Assembly: GCF_964340395.1 (NCBI RefSeq)
Contig: NC_135558.1
Location: 198,001 to 262,000, forward strand
Reading direction: 5' to 3'
DNA from: Glandiceps talaboti
Lineage: Eukaryota > Hemichordata > Enteropneusta > Spengelidae
DNA length: 64,000 nucleotides
In this document: one piece after another, positions 32,101 to 43,107 of the stretch
How positions within the stretch are numbered: the first letter of the stretch is position 1
How the letters are laid out: each line of letters begins with the position of its first letter
Notes under the pieces: model-generated
Databases searched by the model: none
Seen by the model: the letters and a program-made list of their open reading frames with translations, nothing else
Told to the model about the DNA's origin: nothing
Program-made: the position numbers and the translations under genes

Positions 32101-32766
32101 TTTCAGATGCTAAAACATAATCAACTGTACTCATTCCTCTGAAGTTAGAATTTGTATCCTCTATTTCTCTCCTTGGCTGGTAACATGTGAAATTTCCATC
32201 CAAGTCATTCCCAAGTCTACCATTTGCGATTCTAAGCTTTGACTGTAAACATAATTCTATAAGTCGTTCACCAAATCTATTTACTTTCTTGTCCATATTC
32301 TTTCTAAGTACACTTGTTTCATCTACTTCATAGTAACTCGGAAGAGGTATGTGATTTGCACTATCTGATACAACAAAATCAGGCAATTCTCCTGTACGTG
32401 CATTTAAATCTCCACAAATAATAATATCACCTTTATTATAAAAATTTGCAACAAAACGCTCCAATAATTCAAATTGGTCCTGGTCTCTATTTCGATATAT
32501 AGTTGAATTTTCCGGTGCTACATAAATCCCACATATATATACATCCTGGATTAAACCACATTTTCCAGCTTTTAAGCGCATCCAAATCATATCCTCAACA
32601 TCATTTTCAATAATATCGATACACTTTACTAAACAATCTCTGATTAATACAAGCAAACCTCCTGATTCTCTCTTTGCTCTGGCATGTTTTTGTTTACGAG
32701 AATTTATGTAATAAGTAAAACCAGGTATGTCTATATTGACCTGAGGGGTCATCCACGTCTCTGAAA
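29134..32766 (-). mobile_element. 5'-truncated LINE with one long intact ORF2
   Basis: The unit between the 13 bp duplications is 3633 bp. It opens inside the endonuclease at the ETW glutamate and ends with AATAAAG and a short (ACTAT)n tail. The long intact frame and exact duplication point to a fairly recent insertion. The 3' UTR has a small CCTCCG/CGGAGG hairpin (29174-29193). The clade is not assigned. Confidence 0.9.
29309..32752 (-). CDS. LINE ORF2 protein: APE endonuclease (partial) and reverse transcriptase
   Basis: 1147 codons from the first Met; the frame continues upstream through SETW to the element's 5' end. Endonuclease motifs are CGDLNART (about 113-120), STVDYVLAS (208-216) and SDHVPL (235-240); the N-terminal strand of the endonuclease is missing. 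Reverse-transcriptase motifs are KNSKQPGTDAI (about 505-515), FIDFQKAFD (637-645), GVQQGGILSP (695-704) and the catalytic YADD (738-741). A C-terminal CCVCDSNEVESEIHFLISC is a C-C-H-C zinc motif. The enzyme would nick the target and copy element RNA in place. With the 5' part of the endonuclease and ORF1 gone, this copy should not move by itself. The frame has no internal stop. Confidence 0.93.
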   Translation of the reverse strand: MTPQVNIDIPGFTYYINSRKQKHARAKRESGGLLVLIRDCLVKCIDIIENDVEDMIWMRLKAGKCGLIQDVYICGIYVAPENSTIYRNRDQDQFELLERFVANFYNKGDIIICGDLNARTGELPDFVVSDSANHIPLPSYYEVDETSVLRKNMDKKVNRFGERLIELCLQSKLRIANGRLGNDLDGNFTCYQPRREIEDTNSNFRGMSTVDYVLASETILPEICEFTTHDLTIHSDHVPLSFTISGSSEYRMSFQHCNVNSAQVNSNVEHLAFCWKEDSRESFVNELNLNKSATFMHAYLNTSYDPDVQGVELALESLLTFLQGTAKNCLSSKLRFGKKRKKVNQNRKSWFDNECKSARDRFKHVCKKFRSPTRLKEQEYLNARNSYRKLKRKKKYMAKLKTLADLENSCTTNRNTDKFWAKLKQMQETRSGKPKHISSKITGDQWFEYFTNLAQPPVSNCFDENFHAGVNKELSDFLSHEPHNNDLLDRQITDVELEKALSVLKNSKQPGTDAILNEMLKASNAVLRQCILKLFNLILDCGHFPEDWALGIICPIHKKGSIHEPNNYRGISLLSCLGKLFTVILNERIKDWDSDVNFLKDNQSGFRKYHSTVDNILILKTLIEKMRVEKKKLYVCFIDFQKAFDYVDRAGLFVKLIKSGIKGKFMKVLISMYNSVKYTVKLPGGLSTSFKSDVGVQQGGILSPILFAFFLNDVEDCLNRPPFQGITLGDYNLSCLLYADDSIIVSTSRQGLELLLSRFENYCNSWRLLVNVVKTQVVVFNRDLFSNENDQTDFVFNGQGIKTVTRYTYLGIVFTENGSFKAAFKQLADKASKTIFSVRAALGNELSPKLYMKIFDTKILPILNYAAAVLGNLHVNLLENIQIKWAKFILGVPQHTTNAAILAELGRYPVELGRQLDIIRFWHRTSKLPFDRLSHKALNDVITLGESGKSKWARSIKGVIFNACDQGTLWSNPLSICIGKCISERVQSLKGEYFCEWKKQVFDDNRRNPTQRNKLRTYRTFKPNIYFEPYLVILKSFQLRHFYTKFRCSCHKLMIEMGRYINIPVEDRICCVCDSNEVESEIHFLISCSRYSQQRQSFFQTISTIYSDFMDKDDETKFIVIMSSIDKTIVVTTAKFIIDCFRIRDSI

Positions 32767-32779
32767 TTTGAATATTAAT
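32767..32779. repeat. Target-site duplication, right
   Basis: TTTGAATATTAAT, identical to 29121-29133. Confidence 0.85.
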
Positions 32780-32814
32780 GAATAGAAAAGGCGCTTTAGA
32801 AAATAAATAAAATT

Positions 32815-33345
32815 AATGATACCACTGGCCAAGAAACTGACCAAGTGCTGAAAGAAAAAATGCAACAACTAAGACGTGACATGCCGGACTTCGTCAATAG
32901 AACCAAATGATGCAATCTTATTTCCTCTGGAGTGGAAGAACAAAGAGGCAAAACATGGGAACAGACAGAAGGAAAAGTGCAAGATATCATTAGAGATAAA
33001 TTATTAGAGATATTTTGACAATTTAAGGGTACACTAATCGTGGCCATGTTCAGCTGTTACAGGGATAACAAAGAGGTACTGCGCAAAGCTAGGAAGTTAG
33101 CTAGATCCAACATATATATTGAACAAGAGTTCTCCAGAAGAGTTCCTAGGAAAAGAAAGAACTGTTCGCTGTTCGAAAGAAGTTCAAAGAAAGGGAAGAC
33201 GTAACCAAGGCAATATTTGCATAATGATAAGTTCGTGGTGTGAATGGCGGACGATTCAAGACGCAAAACTGCGTGTGGCAATCAATCCGGAGAAGGTGGT
33301 GATAGAACTGAACAGCAAAACTACATAAGGAAATGGCCAAGGCCT
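32815..33345 (+). pseudogene. Broken LINE ORF1 (L1-ORF1-like RNA-binding domain)
   Basis: Plus-strand fragments in different frames read GVEEQRGKTWEQTEGKVQDI, then RDNKEVLRKARKLARSNIYI and EQEFSRRVPRKRK. This is the typical 'K..VL..ARKL...NIYI.EDFS.RV...RK' pattern of Transposase_22-type ORF1 proteins. At least two frameshifts or stops separate the pieces. Confidence 0.65.
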
Positions 33346-33389
33346 GAGTAGAGTATACAAACTCAATAATATTGAACAGAGAAATGAAT

Positions 33390-34620
33390 ATAGGTTTAAC
33401 TTAATGGTTTGGAATGTAAGGGGCTTGAACTCGAATTATCAAACACCAATTTTATTTCCTTTTCTCCAGAGTTTGACAGTTTTGCTTTAGTAGAAACATG
33501 GACAAAGGTAAACTACAACGTGAGTGTTTTTGATAATTATGGTGTTTTTTTCAAAAGTCCATTAAAAAATTGAGTAAAAAGGGACGAGCTAGTGGTGGCG
33601 TTGAAGTCTTTGTGAACAACAAGCTGGTAAGTGCAAAACTACTAGTATGAAAAATACGGTCATTATTCTTTTACAGAAACATGTGTTCCATTTTATGAAA
33701 GATGTTCTTATTGTTATTACTAGTAAGTATGTTCCAGTTGAAGGTTAGAGATCATACCCCTGGTATGCCAATCGTAGTGACGATGAGGTGGAAAAAATCT
33801 AGAGTTCTCAGTCATTTAAATAATGACGGTTTTAGCATAATACTAGCTGGTGACATGAATGCAAGAACTGTATAAATTCATCAAGTTGTTGAATACGATG
33901 ATTCAAGGTATGGGTTGAGGACAAATTACGAGTCGAATGATTTTACAATTCCACGTAGTTCACTTGACGAAGGGATAAATAATTTTGTAATTTCACTTTT
34001 GTAAACATCTTTCATTGTTACAGTATATGTTAAATGGAAAGGAAAACATTGGTAAAGGAGAGTTTATGTGCATTTCAAATGAAGGACGAACTGTTGTTGA
34101 TTACGTCATAGTGTAAGTCTCGAAAGAAATATTTTCTAATGTCCAATCTTTCGTTGTACCAACAAGGGACGAGTCCGATCATTTCTCTACAAGTTGTTCT
34201 CTTACAGTGACTTTATCAAGAAAACGCATACCGTACCAGTGACAGTTGACTTTATCAGAAAAGGCACACAGTACCGTTCAAGACTTTTCGTTGGTATGTT
34301 AGAACTACTAGTATTGCAAAATTTAACGTCGAACGATTCTAACCCAAACGAAGCTGTAAAAGAAATTATACACATCTTGAAAAACGCAGCGAAAAATATG
34401 TTCAAAGAAAATAAGAATAAAACTAAAGAAAAACGTAACGGAAAAAGACATGGTTTGACGCAGAATGTAGACTGGCAAAGTCATAAACAATCGTCTGAGA
34501 ACTCTAAGAAGGTTTCGAAATACCGGTATAAAGGAAGATTACTGTTATTATAAGGAGAAAAAGAATAATTTCAAAAACTTGTTACGCTGTAAAAAGCTCA
34601 GTGGGTCGGTGGGTAATTAA
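33390..34620 (+). pseudogene. Broken LINE ORF2 endonuclease region
   Basis: Plus strand, directly after the ORF1 remnant. MVWNVRGLNSNYQ with FALVETW is the APE endonuclease start. IILAGDMNARTV, GRTVVDYVIV and ESDHFSTSC follow in order, then a WFDAECRLAKS block (about 34450-34485). Many stops and frame changes are present, and the frame ends before the reverse transcriptase. It is a 5' portion only, lying downstream of ependymin copy 2. Confidence 0.75.
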
Positions 34621-34876
34621 TTTGCCAGGGATAAGTTTCGTCGGTATACAATTTAGTGTATCTGGCTACACTGGTATTCATGGGGTTCTGTTATTAGTAT
34701 ATATGTTTCTAATGATGACAGCAAATTTAGTTCTCGAGTACATGGAACGACCCTGCGCTCATTTGCTTATCGGTAAGAAATACTGCTTTTGCTTTTGCTC
34801 AGTAATGAATGTGCAAATACCAGCAGCATCCACATGTACCGCTGCAAGTAATCACTGGCCCAAATAATCTGTGTTA

Positions 34877-35010
34877 TTATATACCTACCAACTCTACTGT
34901 CAATGGGAAATCCACTGTCCTGTGGAGGCAACTTGCTGGAACATCGAAGACCTTTGGATCCTTGATTCCAGGGGTGATGTTACAGAAAGTACCACTGACC
35001 ACAGATGTTG
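34877..35010 (-). CDS. Ependymin-related copy 2, exon 4
   Basis: 134 bp from acceptor ATGTAG to a TAA stop. Reads [27 protein letters not shown] and a short tail ending ELVGI. Confidence 0.85.
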
Positions 35011-35115
35011 CTACATTTAATGAAACAAATCAGAGAGTTAAAACGTTATATTGCATGCTCTCTTTTAATTTCCTTAGTAGATGGTAAATTACTTCAATAT
35101 CAGGAACAAAATAAC

Positions 35116-35202
<87 letters not shown>

Positions 35203-36043
35203 CTTTGCCATGCCTGTAGCACTAACTACCAGTTCAGTTGTGCTAAAAACTGAAATGATCTCATAATAAACTTACATTGAGCGTCTTGAGAGACTGCATG
35301 GAATAATACAGAAACACAATCTTCAGTGGTCACAACTGTATATAAATCCATTTCTGTGCCAAATTGTGTCTGGTTGTACCTGTACGTACTTGCTTTCAAT
35401 TTACCCATGCCATAATCGAATGTGCCGATGAAAATGGCATCATCTGAAATAATAATGATTGTTTTTCTATATGTTATGAGAAAGAGTATTTGACTATGTG
35501 CTACTAGTTTGCTGCTATTATACCCACATAATAGTACAAATCCTTGCTGTTCATGTTATTCAACTTTGGTATTCACACTACTGGAAGAAGAAAAGTTGTT
35601 GCACTGGGGCACACACACCTATATTCCACTAGAAATGCATAGGTGAGAGTAAAGTGTTCTCTTTACAATTAAGCAAATACATTTAATGTTTACTTGTTAT
35701 TCTGGTTTTTGGTGGGTTTAAATGCACAAACAAATATAGCATTATGGGTGACATCTTGACATCCACCAACTAACAATCAGACTGCCAGTCAGCCAACAAG
35801 TCAGCCAACCAACCAACCAACCAACCATCTAACTAACAACCAACCAACCAAACAACCAACCAACCAACCATCCAATCAACCTAATATCCATCCAACCACC
35901 GAACCAACCAACCAACCGACCAACCAACCATCCAACCAATCATTCAATCAACCAACCAATTGCAACTAACCTACCAACCCAATCAACCAACCAACCATCC
36001 AATCAACTATCCATCCAAACATCAAACCAACCAACCAACCAAC

Positions 36044-36078
<35 letters not shown>

Positions 36079-38180
36079 CCAACCAACCAACCAACCAACC
36101 AACCAACCAAAACACCAACAATCACCCAACCAACCAACCAACACTTTATTAATACTCATACACTTCAAAATATATCATTACCAATCCATAGTTAAATACA
36201 TTACCTGGAATGCAATTGTCATCAACAGTTCCTGGCAACGCCATTTTTGTGCATACACCATTCATGATAAAATACTGAACTTTCTGAAATTAAACACACA
36301 GTAAATTTATATCGAATGCACAGTATCTATATCTGGTTACAAATAAATACAGGATACCTGAAGGACATCTAGTCTAGCTGTACATGATTTGTATATTGTT
36401 AAGTAATGACAAAAATCAAAACAAAACCACAAACAAATTGAGTTACCCAAATTGAAACTATAAACCTAGATCATTGCCATGGTCAATATTGTACCTGTCA
36501 AGCTGATGTGGCACATCAAGAATAAATAGTTTCACATATAATGGGTGCATCATTTGTTCTGTTCCCACCATGCACTTGTACGTAATGTAAGTTGTGTGAT
36601 GACATTATTTGTTCTGTTCCCACCATGCACTTGTACGTAATGTAAGTTGTGTGATGACATTATTTGTTCTGTCCCCACCATGCACTTGTACGTAATGTAA
36701 GTCGTGTGATGACATTATTTGTTTTGTCCCCACCATGCACTTGTACGTAATGTAAGTTGTGTGATGACATTAAAGGGTAACAAAGGCATTGGTGATATTG
36801 TCCAAGCTGCTTTAGTTGACCAAAAGTCACTTACAAATACATGTCATTGAGTAAAAAGCGATACGAGAACCAAAAGTAATGATTGTGTATATTTATCTGG
36901 GTCTGCATTGTCTATAGACACTATTTAAAGACATTAGCCACACAGAATTACTACAAGGTGTCTGCAATATGTAAGTAATAACTTAATTTTCAAGGTCTAT
37001 GAATAGAGTTTATGATTGGAGTTGTTTAGTTATGCAGTATTAAATATAGTGATTGTTTACTACAAATATGGCTGCCATTCAGTAAAAATCAAATGAACAC
37101 CAAAAACAATGGTTGTTTATACTTGTCTGATTTAAAAGTAATTGGCAATATGTAAACACTACAATGTGTCTGTGATAGACAGGAACTGGCTTGATTTTGA
37201 TAATTGACCCTGAAGGTCAAGGTCTCAAAAGATAGCTCGCATTAGATAATATGGGGTAGACACTCAAATGGAGTGTCTGTGTATTACAATTTTTGAGTAA
37301 ATATTGATTTTTAACTACAAATAGGGCTGCCATCGGTCAAATTTGCATATATCAAAAAAGAAATTGATGTGCATATGTCCCACATGATATGTCACCTTTG
37401 TGTCAGGAGGTGAAAATGACTTTTTGTGACTTACTTGACATCAACTAAAGAAGTTAGTGTGAAATCAGCCTCACCTCTGTTCCCCTTCAACAAAACTTAG
37501 TAATGCCAAATATTCTATAAAAGACAAAGAAGCCATATATTCTTCAATGTTTATTTTGTCTGTGGTTCTTCAATGGAATGATGCACCACATAGTCACGGT
37601 GGGTGTCTGTAACACTTTGCGGTGAAATAGAAAATATACTGTGTGATACATGTGGACTCACTCTCAGTCCTCTGGCTTTGCTGAATTATTATCCTTTATC
37701 ATGCATCCTTGAACAAAGTACTGCCTAACTGCAGCAGCTATGAGTTCAACAGATGTCACATTTATGATGTACTGTAACTGATAATAAACAGTCACTGTGA
37801 CCATATCACCCACGGGTGATACTCCCAGCTGTGACTATGCTGTGTCGATCAGCAATGATCAGTCTGTGACCAAACCCTGGTATAGCATTCAGTGAAGCCA
37901 GGGGAACTGAGAGTAGTCGTGAGTCTATTACCTGTGTGTAATCCTGTAAAACCGCCACTACCGTATCTTTACCTAGAACAGTCACTGTTTCATTGAAGAG
38001 CATTTTCTGGTTGGTATAGTCGTAATGGATATTTGCAGATATAGTGAGCAAACCTGCAGTCTTGCTTTGGGGAGCATAAAAGCCTCCGTACTCGGTTATA
38101 CTTCCCTCGTACTGTTTCGGCGGACAGCATATGTAAGCGGACGTATACACGAGAAAACTTAGCATAAGCAGGGTCTTCAT
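34877..38180 (-). CDS. Ependymin-related protein gene, copy 2 (four exons)
   Basis: Paralogue of the gene at 22.6-26.1 kb, same strand and same exon plan. Exons in coding order are 38180-37932, 36283-36205, 35443-35276 and 35010-34877, giving about 209 residues, the usual family length. The signal peptide [16 protein letters not shown] precedes [12 protein letters not shown]. Later motifs are [45 protein letters not shown], and [19 protein letters not shown] near the C-terminus, ending with a TAA stop. Sequons NET, NQT and NIT suggest N-glycosylation. Intron phases are 0, 1 and 1. Copy 2 has an extra cysteine (GTFCNI) absent from copy 1. Intron 1 holds a four-unit 55 bp minisatellite, intron 2 a CCAA-rich array, and intron 3 an (ACAG)n array. 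The protein is expected to be secreted; its ligand is unknown. Confidence 0.85.
35115..35204. repeat. (ACAG)n microsatellite in intron 3 of copy 2
   Basis: About 22 tetranucleotide units with one ACAA variant. Confidence 0.95.
35276..35443 (-). CDS. Ependymin-related copy 2, exon 3
   Basis: 168 bp between ATTTCAG and CAAT/GTAAGT. Reads [35 protein letters not shown] and HAVSQDAQ plus one base. Confidence 0.87.
35788..36140. repeat. Degenerate (CCAA)n array in intron 2 of copy 2
   Basis: CCAA units with many CAAT, CATC and AACT variants; cleaner blocks at 36026-36110. The [10 protein letters not shown] frame is an artefact. Confidence 0.9.
36205..36283 (-). CDS. Ependymin-related copy 2, exon 2
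   Basis: 79 bp between ATTTCAG and CCAG/GTAATG. Reads [18 protein letters not shown] and DDNCIP plus one base. Confidence 0.87.
36552..36771. repeat. Four-unit 55 bp minisatellite in intron 1 of copy 2
   Basis: Nearly identical units starting ATTTGTTCTGTTCCCACCAT and containing CACTTGTACGTAATGTAAG. Only a few C/T differences separate them, so the expansion is recent. Confidence 0.95.
37932..38180 (-). CDS. Ependymin-related copy 2, exon 1
   Basis: 83 codons from the Met of the signal peptide to VLQDYTQ. Donor ACACAG/GTAATA, phase 0. The frame staying open beyond the donor is intron read-through. Confidence 0.87.
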
Positions 38181-38439
38181 GTTTGTAGAGATCTTTGTAA
38201 TCTACGGTATGTATATCAGAATGTATTCGTATGATACTGTCCAGTATTTTCGGTACCTGGTACCTGGGGACACGTACATAACTTTCCTACGGGTCAGTGG
38301 AGTACAATATATCAGGTGATGAAAACGCTAGTGGTACGGTGTCATAGAGGTTATTGGAATTAACCATTTTGGATTAGGGGCCAGAGGTCGTAGTAATTTC
38401 TTTCTGGGTAGCGTTAGTTTGGAAGACCGCGGTGAGTAC

Positions 38440-38572
38440 AGCAATCTGCGACTTAAGAATTCCAGTACTACGACCTGCGACTTGCAAACTGCGAACTGCG
38501 ACTTGCAAACTGCGACCTGCGACTTGAAAACTGCGACCTGCGACTTGAAAACTGTGACCTGCAACTTGTAAA
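38440..38572. repeat. Minisatellite of alternating 14-mers
   Basis: Units of the form TGCGACCTGCGACTTG-AAAC repeat about four to five times every 28 bp just upstream of ependymin copy 2. Confidence 0.85.
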
Positions 38573-41500
38573 ACTTAATTAATTTTTATGTTTTACTTTA
38601 GGATATTTTAGGGGTACGTTTTTGTTTGGAAAAGGCTATTGAAATGGCAATGGGTGTATCTGAAATGATTAAAATTGGGTATTTGTTGGCATCTGTAGAA
38701 AACGCACGTCAGGTCAGGTATCAACAAAATGTTGGATTCACATTCGGATCCGCGCGCAATTTTTAGTTGTCGTCATGTAATTTTTTTCAGCAAATCGCCA
38801 ACAGTTATGTGGGTTTTTTGTTGTTTTTTTTCAAAATCGCCACGCAGTTAATGTCTCCTATTCTAGGAATCACATTTGTCACACCGATTTCATATTCGTT
38901 CTTGTACGGACTGGGTGCGTTCAAGAGCAAAACAGGTTTTTGCCAGGGCTTACAGGACATATACAGACCTTTCAAAAGGTTGCACGTAAAAAACGAAACA
39001 ATATGGCAGACACTCACATAGGCAAATCGTCGCATTTCGTGCAGTTTCAATGTGTAGTTATGGCACAGGACGATTCGTACAATGTACCATTGCAACATGT
39101 TTAGGACAAGAATGTATTATTATATGGAAATGGCTTGGATAAATGAAGTGCTCGTTGAAGAACAAAACGTCTTGCTAAAATAGGAAGTCCGCGGGCAACC
39201 TGTCTGTTGAACGTATAGCCCTTTTGTCTGTTCGTCTTGGCGAACTTGGCGCATACTTTTCGTGTCCACATTCAAACCTTCAGCGTGAAATTCGGACTGA
39301 ATGATGACTGTCTGATGATTGTAGAGAAAACTATTGAACATGATGTATGTTTTTGACACATACTAATAGTTTATTCACTGACTATCTTTTCTCACTTTCA
39401 AGAGATTATTCTTCAACTCGAGACTGTTGGTATAATCATGTCTACATTTCTCCTACTTGTTTTTTTTTTTGTTCTTGCTTACTTTAGACTCTCTCACAGT
39501 CTTGAAGCTTCGCATAAATAGCTAAAACGTGGGTTGTTTTGTATGATTGTACAGATATCTACTGCAATTGTACTCGAATATCCCGGTACTGCGCGCCCTC
39601 ATCGATCACATAGGCTTAACCTTTCGTTGATATGTTAGTGCGATGCTCCGTGTTAACACGAAGCTCGGGCTTCGAGTTAATTCGGAGTGTCGCACCCCTA
39701 GGGGAGTACTTGGGTGGGTAATGGGTACATATGTATCCTGGTGGACAAAAATTCCAACCACAAACACTACAAAAATTCAAAAAGTAGGGGTCAAAAGGCT
39801 ACATTTTAGCAAGAAACCGGGGTCAAAAGTCTAAAGTTTTGAACACTTTTGATACAATTTCATGTGACATGTGCATGCTTAACTTCGGTCATCACTAGTT
39901 CATTGGCTACCCAGGGGCCGGGGGTAGGGCTGACTACTTCTGATAAAGATGACTGAAAACAACCTGTAGAAACAGCCTTGTTCAAAATATGTTCATATGC
40001 AAAATGTTTCAATATGTTCCTCGGTTTCATTGATGCGTGTTGGGGGGGGGGGGGCAGAATTTACATTCATAACGTTTAGTCAGGCATCTAAAATACTCAT
40101 ATCTTTACAGAAGACGGCCCTATATTATACCAATGCCACAATTTCTGTATGTGTGTTACTCAGGAAGCCGTCATAGAGGGCGTATCGGACTCCCAGCAAA
40201 ATGTCAGCTTATGTACGGTATGCCCTAGTTCTGACTCTAGTGTGTTCTAATAAATATGTATGAGTGGATTTACATAATTTTATTGCTAAATTCACCAGTC
40301 GTCATAGCCTTTACAACAACTTTGCATAGGGGCGTGCAATATTTCTTAGATTGTTGTTTTCCTTGGCTACAGGCTAAATATAATAACCTTTGACTATACA
40401 TTCCTACCTGTGTGGAAAAACACCCGCTTTCTACTAGTAGTGTTCTTTCTACTAGTAGTATAGAGATTGATACATTTGTAGCAGCAGGATTCATACGATA
40501 TTTTCTTCAGAAAACGGCAATCTGAGCAGTAATACGTGCCTTAAACATAGCGAAACAAATCTTACTTGTAGGTATAATTCAATGCGATAATTTCATCACA
40601 TACTTAGTCCTGTGACTGATACAGAAAGTGTAACTATCAATCTGCCGGACTTTTATATAATACTCTGTTAATATTTATTTGGTCACTGACCCTCGACATC
40701 GGTGATGCGATAGAGGGACTGTGGTTATTAGTGACTGTTTGTGTGCGGTAATTTGCAAAACAATAACTCTATTCAATACTCTGGGCGGCTGTATTAGATC
40801 CCCTTGCGTAGTCGCTAATGTAAGAGTAACCGATTCATTGACAGCATTCATATTGTTATTTGTAGCATTTGCATAATCCCATTTCTATTTACAGCCTATC
40901 CTACACTGGGCGGAATTTTGAGAACAACTCTTTTGCCCTAATGGAAGTTGTTGTTAACAGCCGAGTTTTCATCGCATAACGCAAAATACAAAGACCTTTT
41001 ACTACTGAAAGACGTTATAACAAAATACTGGACAGGCCTCGTAACTTGCGAGATCAGAAAGAATAATATATATGCATCTACAATATGTACATAGTACTGA
41101 AAGAGTAGAGAATTTTTTGGATGGAAATAAACATCCTAGCAGAATGGAGTCAACCACAAAAATGCATTACGAGAGACATGTAGTTTAAATCTGGTTTACT
41201 TGATTTGAGCTAAGAATGGTTTTGAGTTTTGTTGAACAAAGTAACAGAAAAGTTTAAAGTTTCTGTTCAAGACACATTAGACATTAATGAGTATTTTATG
41301 TTAACTATGAGTTTAAAACCAAAACGTTTATTATCGAGTATTTGCCGAAAGGTTTCTGCCTCTAAAATCTCACCAATTCCACACGTGATCAAATAACATT
41401 TGCATGCATTTTAATTTGGGTTAAAAATTAAGAATGTACTTTTCGTCCGAGTCTCAAATTTGAATCTGAGGGTAGAAGTTGGAGTCTCACGTATAACGCC

Positions 41501-42940
41501 CATTTCCAAACAATAGGCAGGTGTCGACCCCTGGAGCCGAATCCAGGGTCCTATACATACTTAATTCTCATTCTGCTCGTAATAAACAAATATATAGACA
41601 TACAACTATATTAACCCATAAATTATGTGAATGTACAATTGAATCACCATGAGACCTAATTGAATCATACAACTGAGGTCCGCATTCATATCGGACCAAT
41701 CTGAAAAAGAAATAAAGTAACGAGAGTGATTCTACAAACATGTATAACCAGTCCCTTGGGACAACACCTCAGTGGTGCTAATTTGCATCTTGATAGTGAC
41801 CAAGCACTTCGGCAGACTCTTTGAAGTGAGACATATCACCACAGTTAGAAATTTTACGAAATTACAATATAACACTTGTCTCCAATGAGGAAAAACACCC
41901 GCCCTCCTAGATTTTAAAACTTGTTAGGGAACATAGATCATTAATAGCTAGAAAACATTTTGCCAATAGAGTCATGTCGCAACCATACATTATAGTGGCA
42001 TCTGCCTTTACTTCAGTATGGACATATTATCTAGACTCAAGCCTTGTCGTTGTTTTGGGCTACTGACAGGTAGGTCATATCATATCAACTACAAGGCTAG
42101 GGTGTAGGTTATTCTTTATACTGTATAATCGCAAGCTCTCTAGAGTCATATGTTATCTTATCGGTGGCATCACAAGACTCTTTTTTTTAGCTCTGCCAGA
42201 GAAATGCTTGCCACACCTAAATTTTGAATTGTAATCCGAACTGGGCCTCGGAGGGCCATGGTACAATTCTAGGCTTTCATATTGGTGCTATCTTAGTAGT
42301 AGAGCCATAAGGATAGCATTCTATTACTCTGGACCAACATTTTCGGCCTGCCACACGACAGTTTTTCAAACCCACGTTCTACCGATTGCGAACTGGACCT
42401 TTAAACCATTGGAGGTAATCATTCCTCCCCATACAAGACACACTGTATTACTACTACCAATAGTGCTTTTAAAGTGATGATTGCATGGTTCTACTGCATG
42501 CAATTGTCTGTTTATGACGATTCTATAGCATTGCATAGGTCGCTAAATAAACCTTTCAAGTTCCAAGAGTTCAGCTACCGGTGAAAGTCCCATGCTGTAT
42601 AATTACCGGCTAAAGTACTTTGTCAAATAGTAGCATGGTTAACAAAAGCAAAAGCGGCTTTTGAAAGCATCGCGTACGTGTTACATAAAAAGGGTCATCA
42701 TACAATGTATGCGTTGAGACAATCTTAAAAGCAGGGTGCCATTCTATTTTGTTTTATCACGGTGGTTTTATGTATGAGTTTGGCTGTCTTTTGCAACTTA
42801 CCACTGTGAGGATATCATTAAGGGTAATTGATTCCTAATTTAGTTGCATCACTAACAACTACAAGTACTTTGAAAGTATTAAGATCGCACTCATCAAATA
42901 TGCCCAAACTCAGGTGATAGCACAGGGAGCAGCGAGCATG
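38573..42940. other. Intergenic, no gene recognised
   Basis: Frames here are short and unrelated to known families. Two structured sites stand out: the long imperfect hairpin at 39638-39695 and a smaller one at 41526-41550 (CCTGGA-GCCGAA-TCCAGG). Confidence 0.5.
39638..39695. repeat. Imperfect inverted repeat (27 bp arms, 4-base loop)
   Basis: The left arm GTGCGATGCTCCGTGTTAAC (continuing ACGAAGC) pairs with the right arm (GCTTCGAGTTAATTCGGAG, continuing TGTCGCAC), with five mismatches in 27. The loop is TCGG. Confidence 0.7.
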
Positions 42941-42944
42941 TAAT

Positions 42945-43105
<161 letters not shown>

Positions 43106-43107
43106 TT

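Noticed and set aside
41526-41550. Short hairpin CCTGGA-GCCGAA-TCCAGG as a histone-type or regulatory stem-loop
   Set aside because: It does not match the histone 3' stem-loop and has no neighbouring coding sequence; such short palindromes occur by chance.
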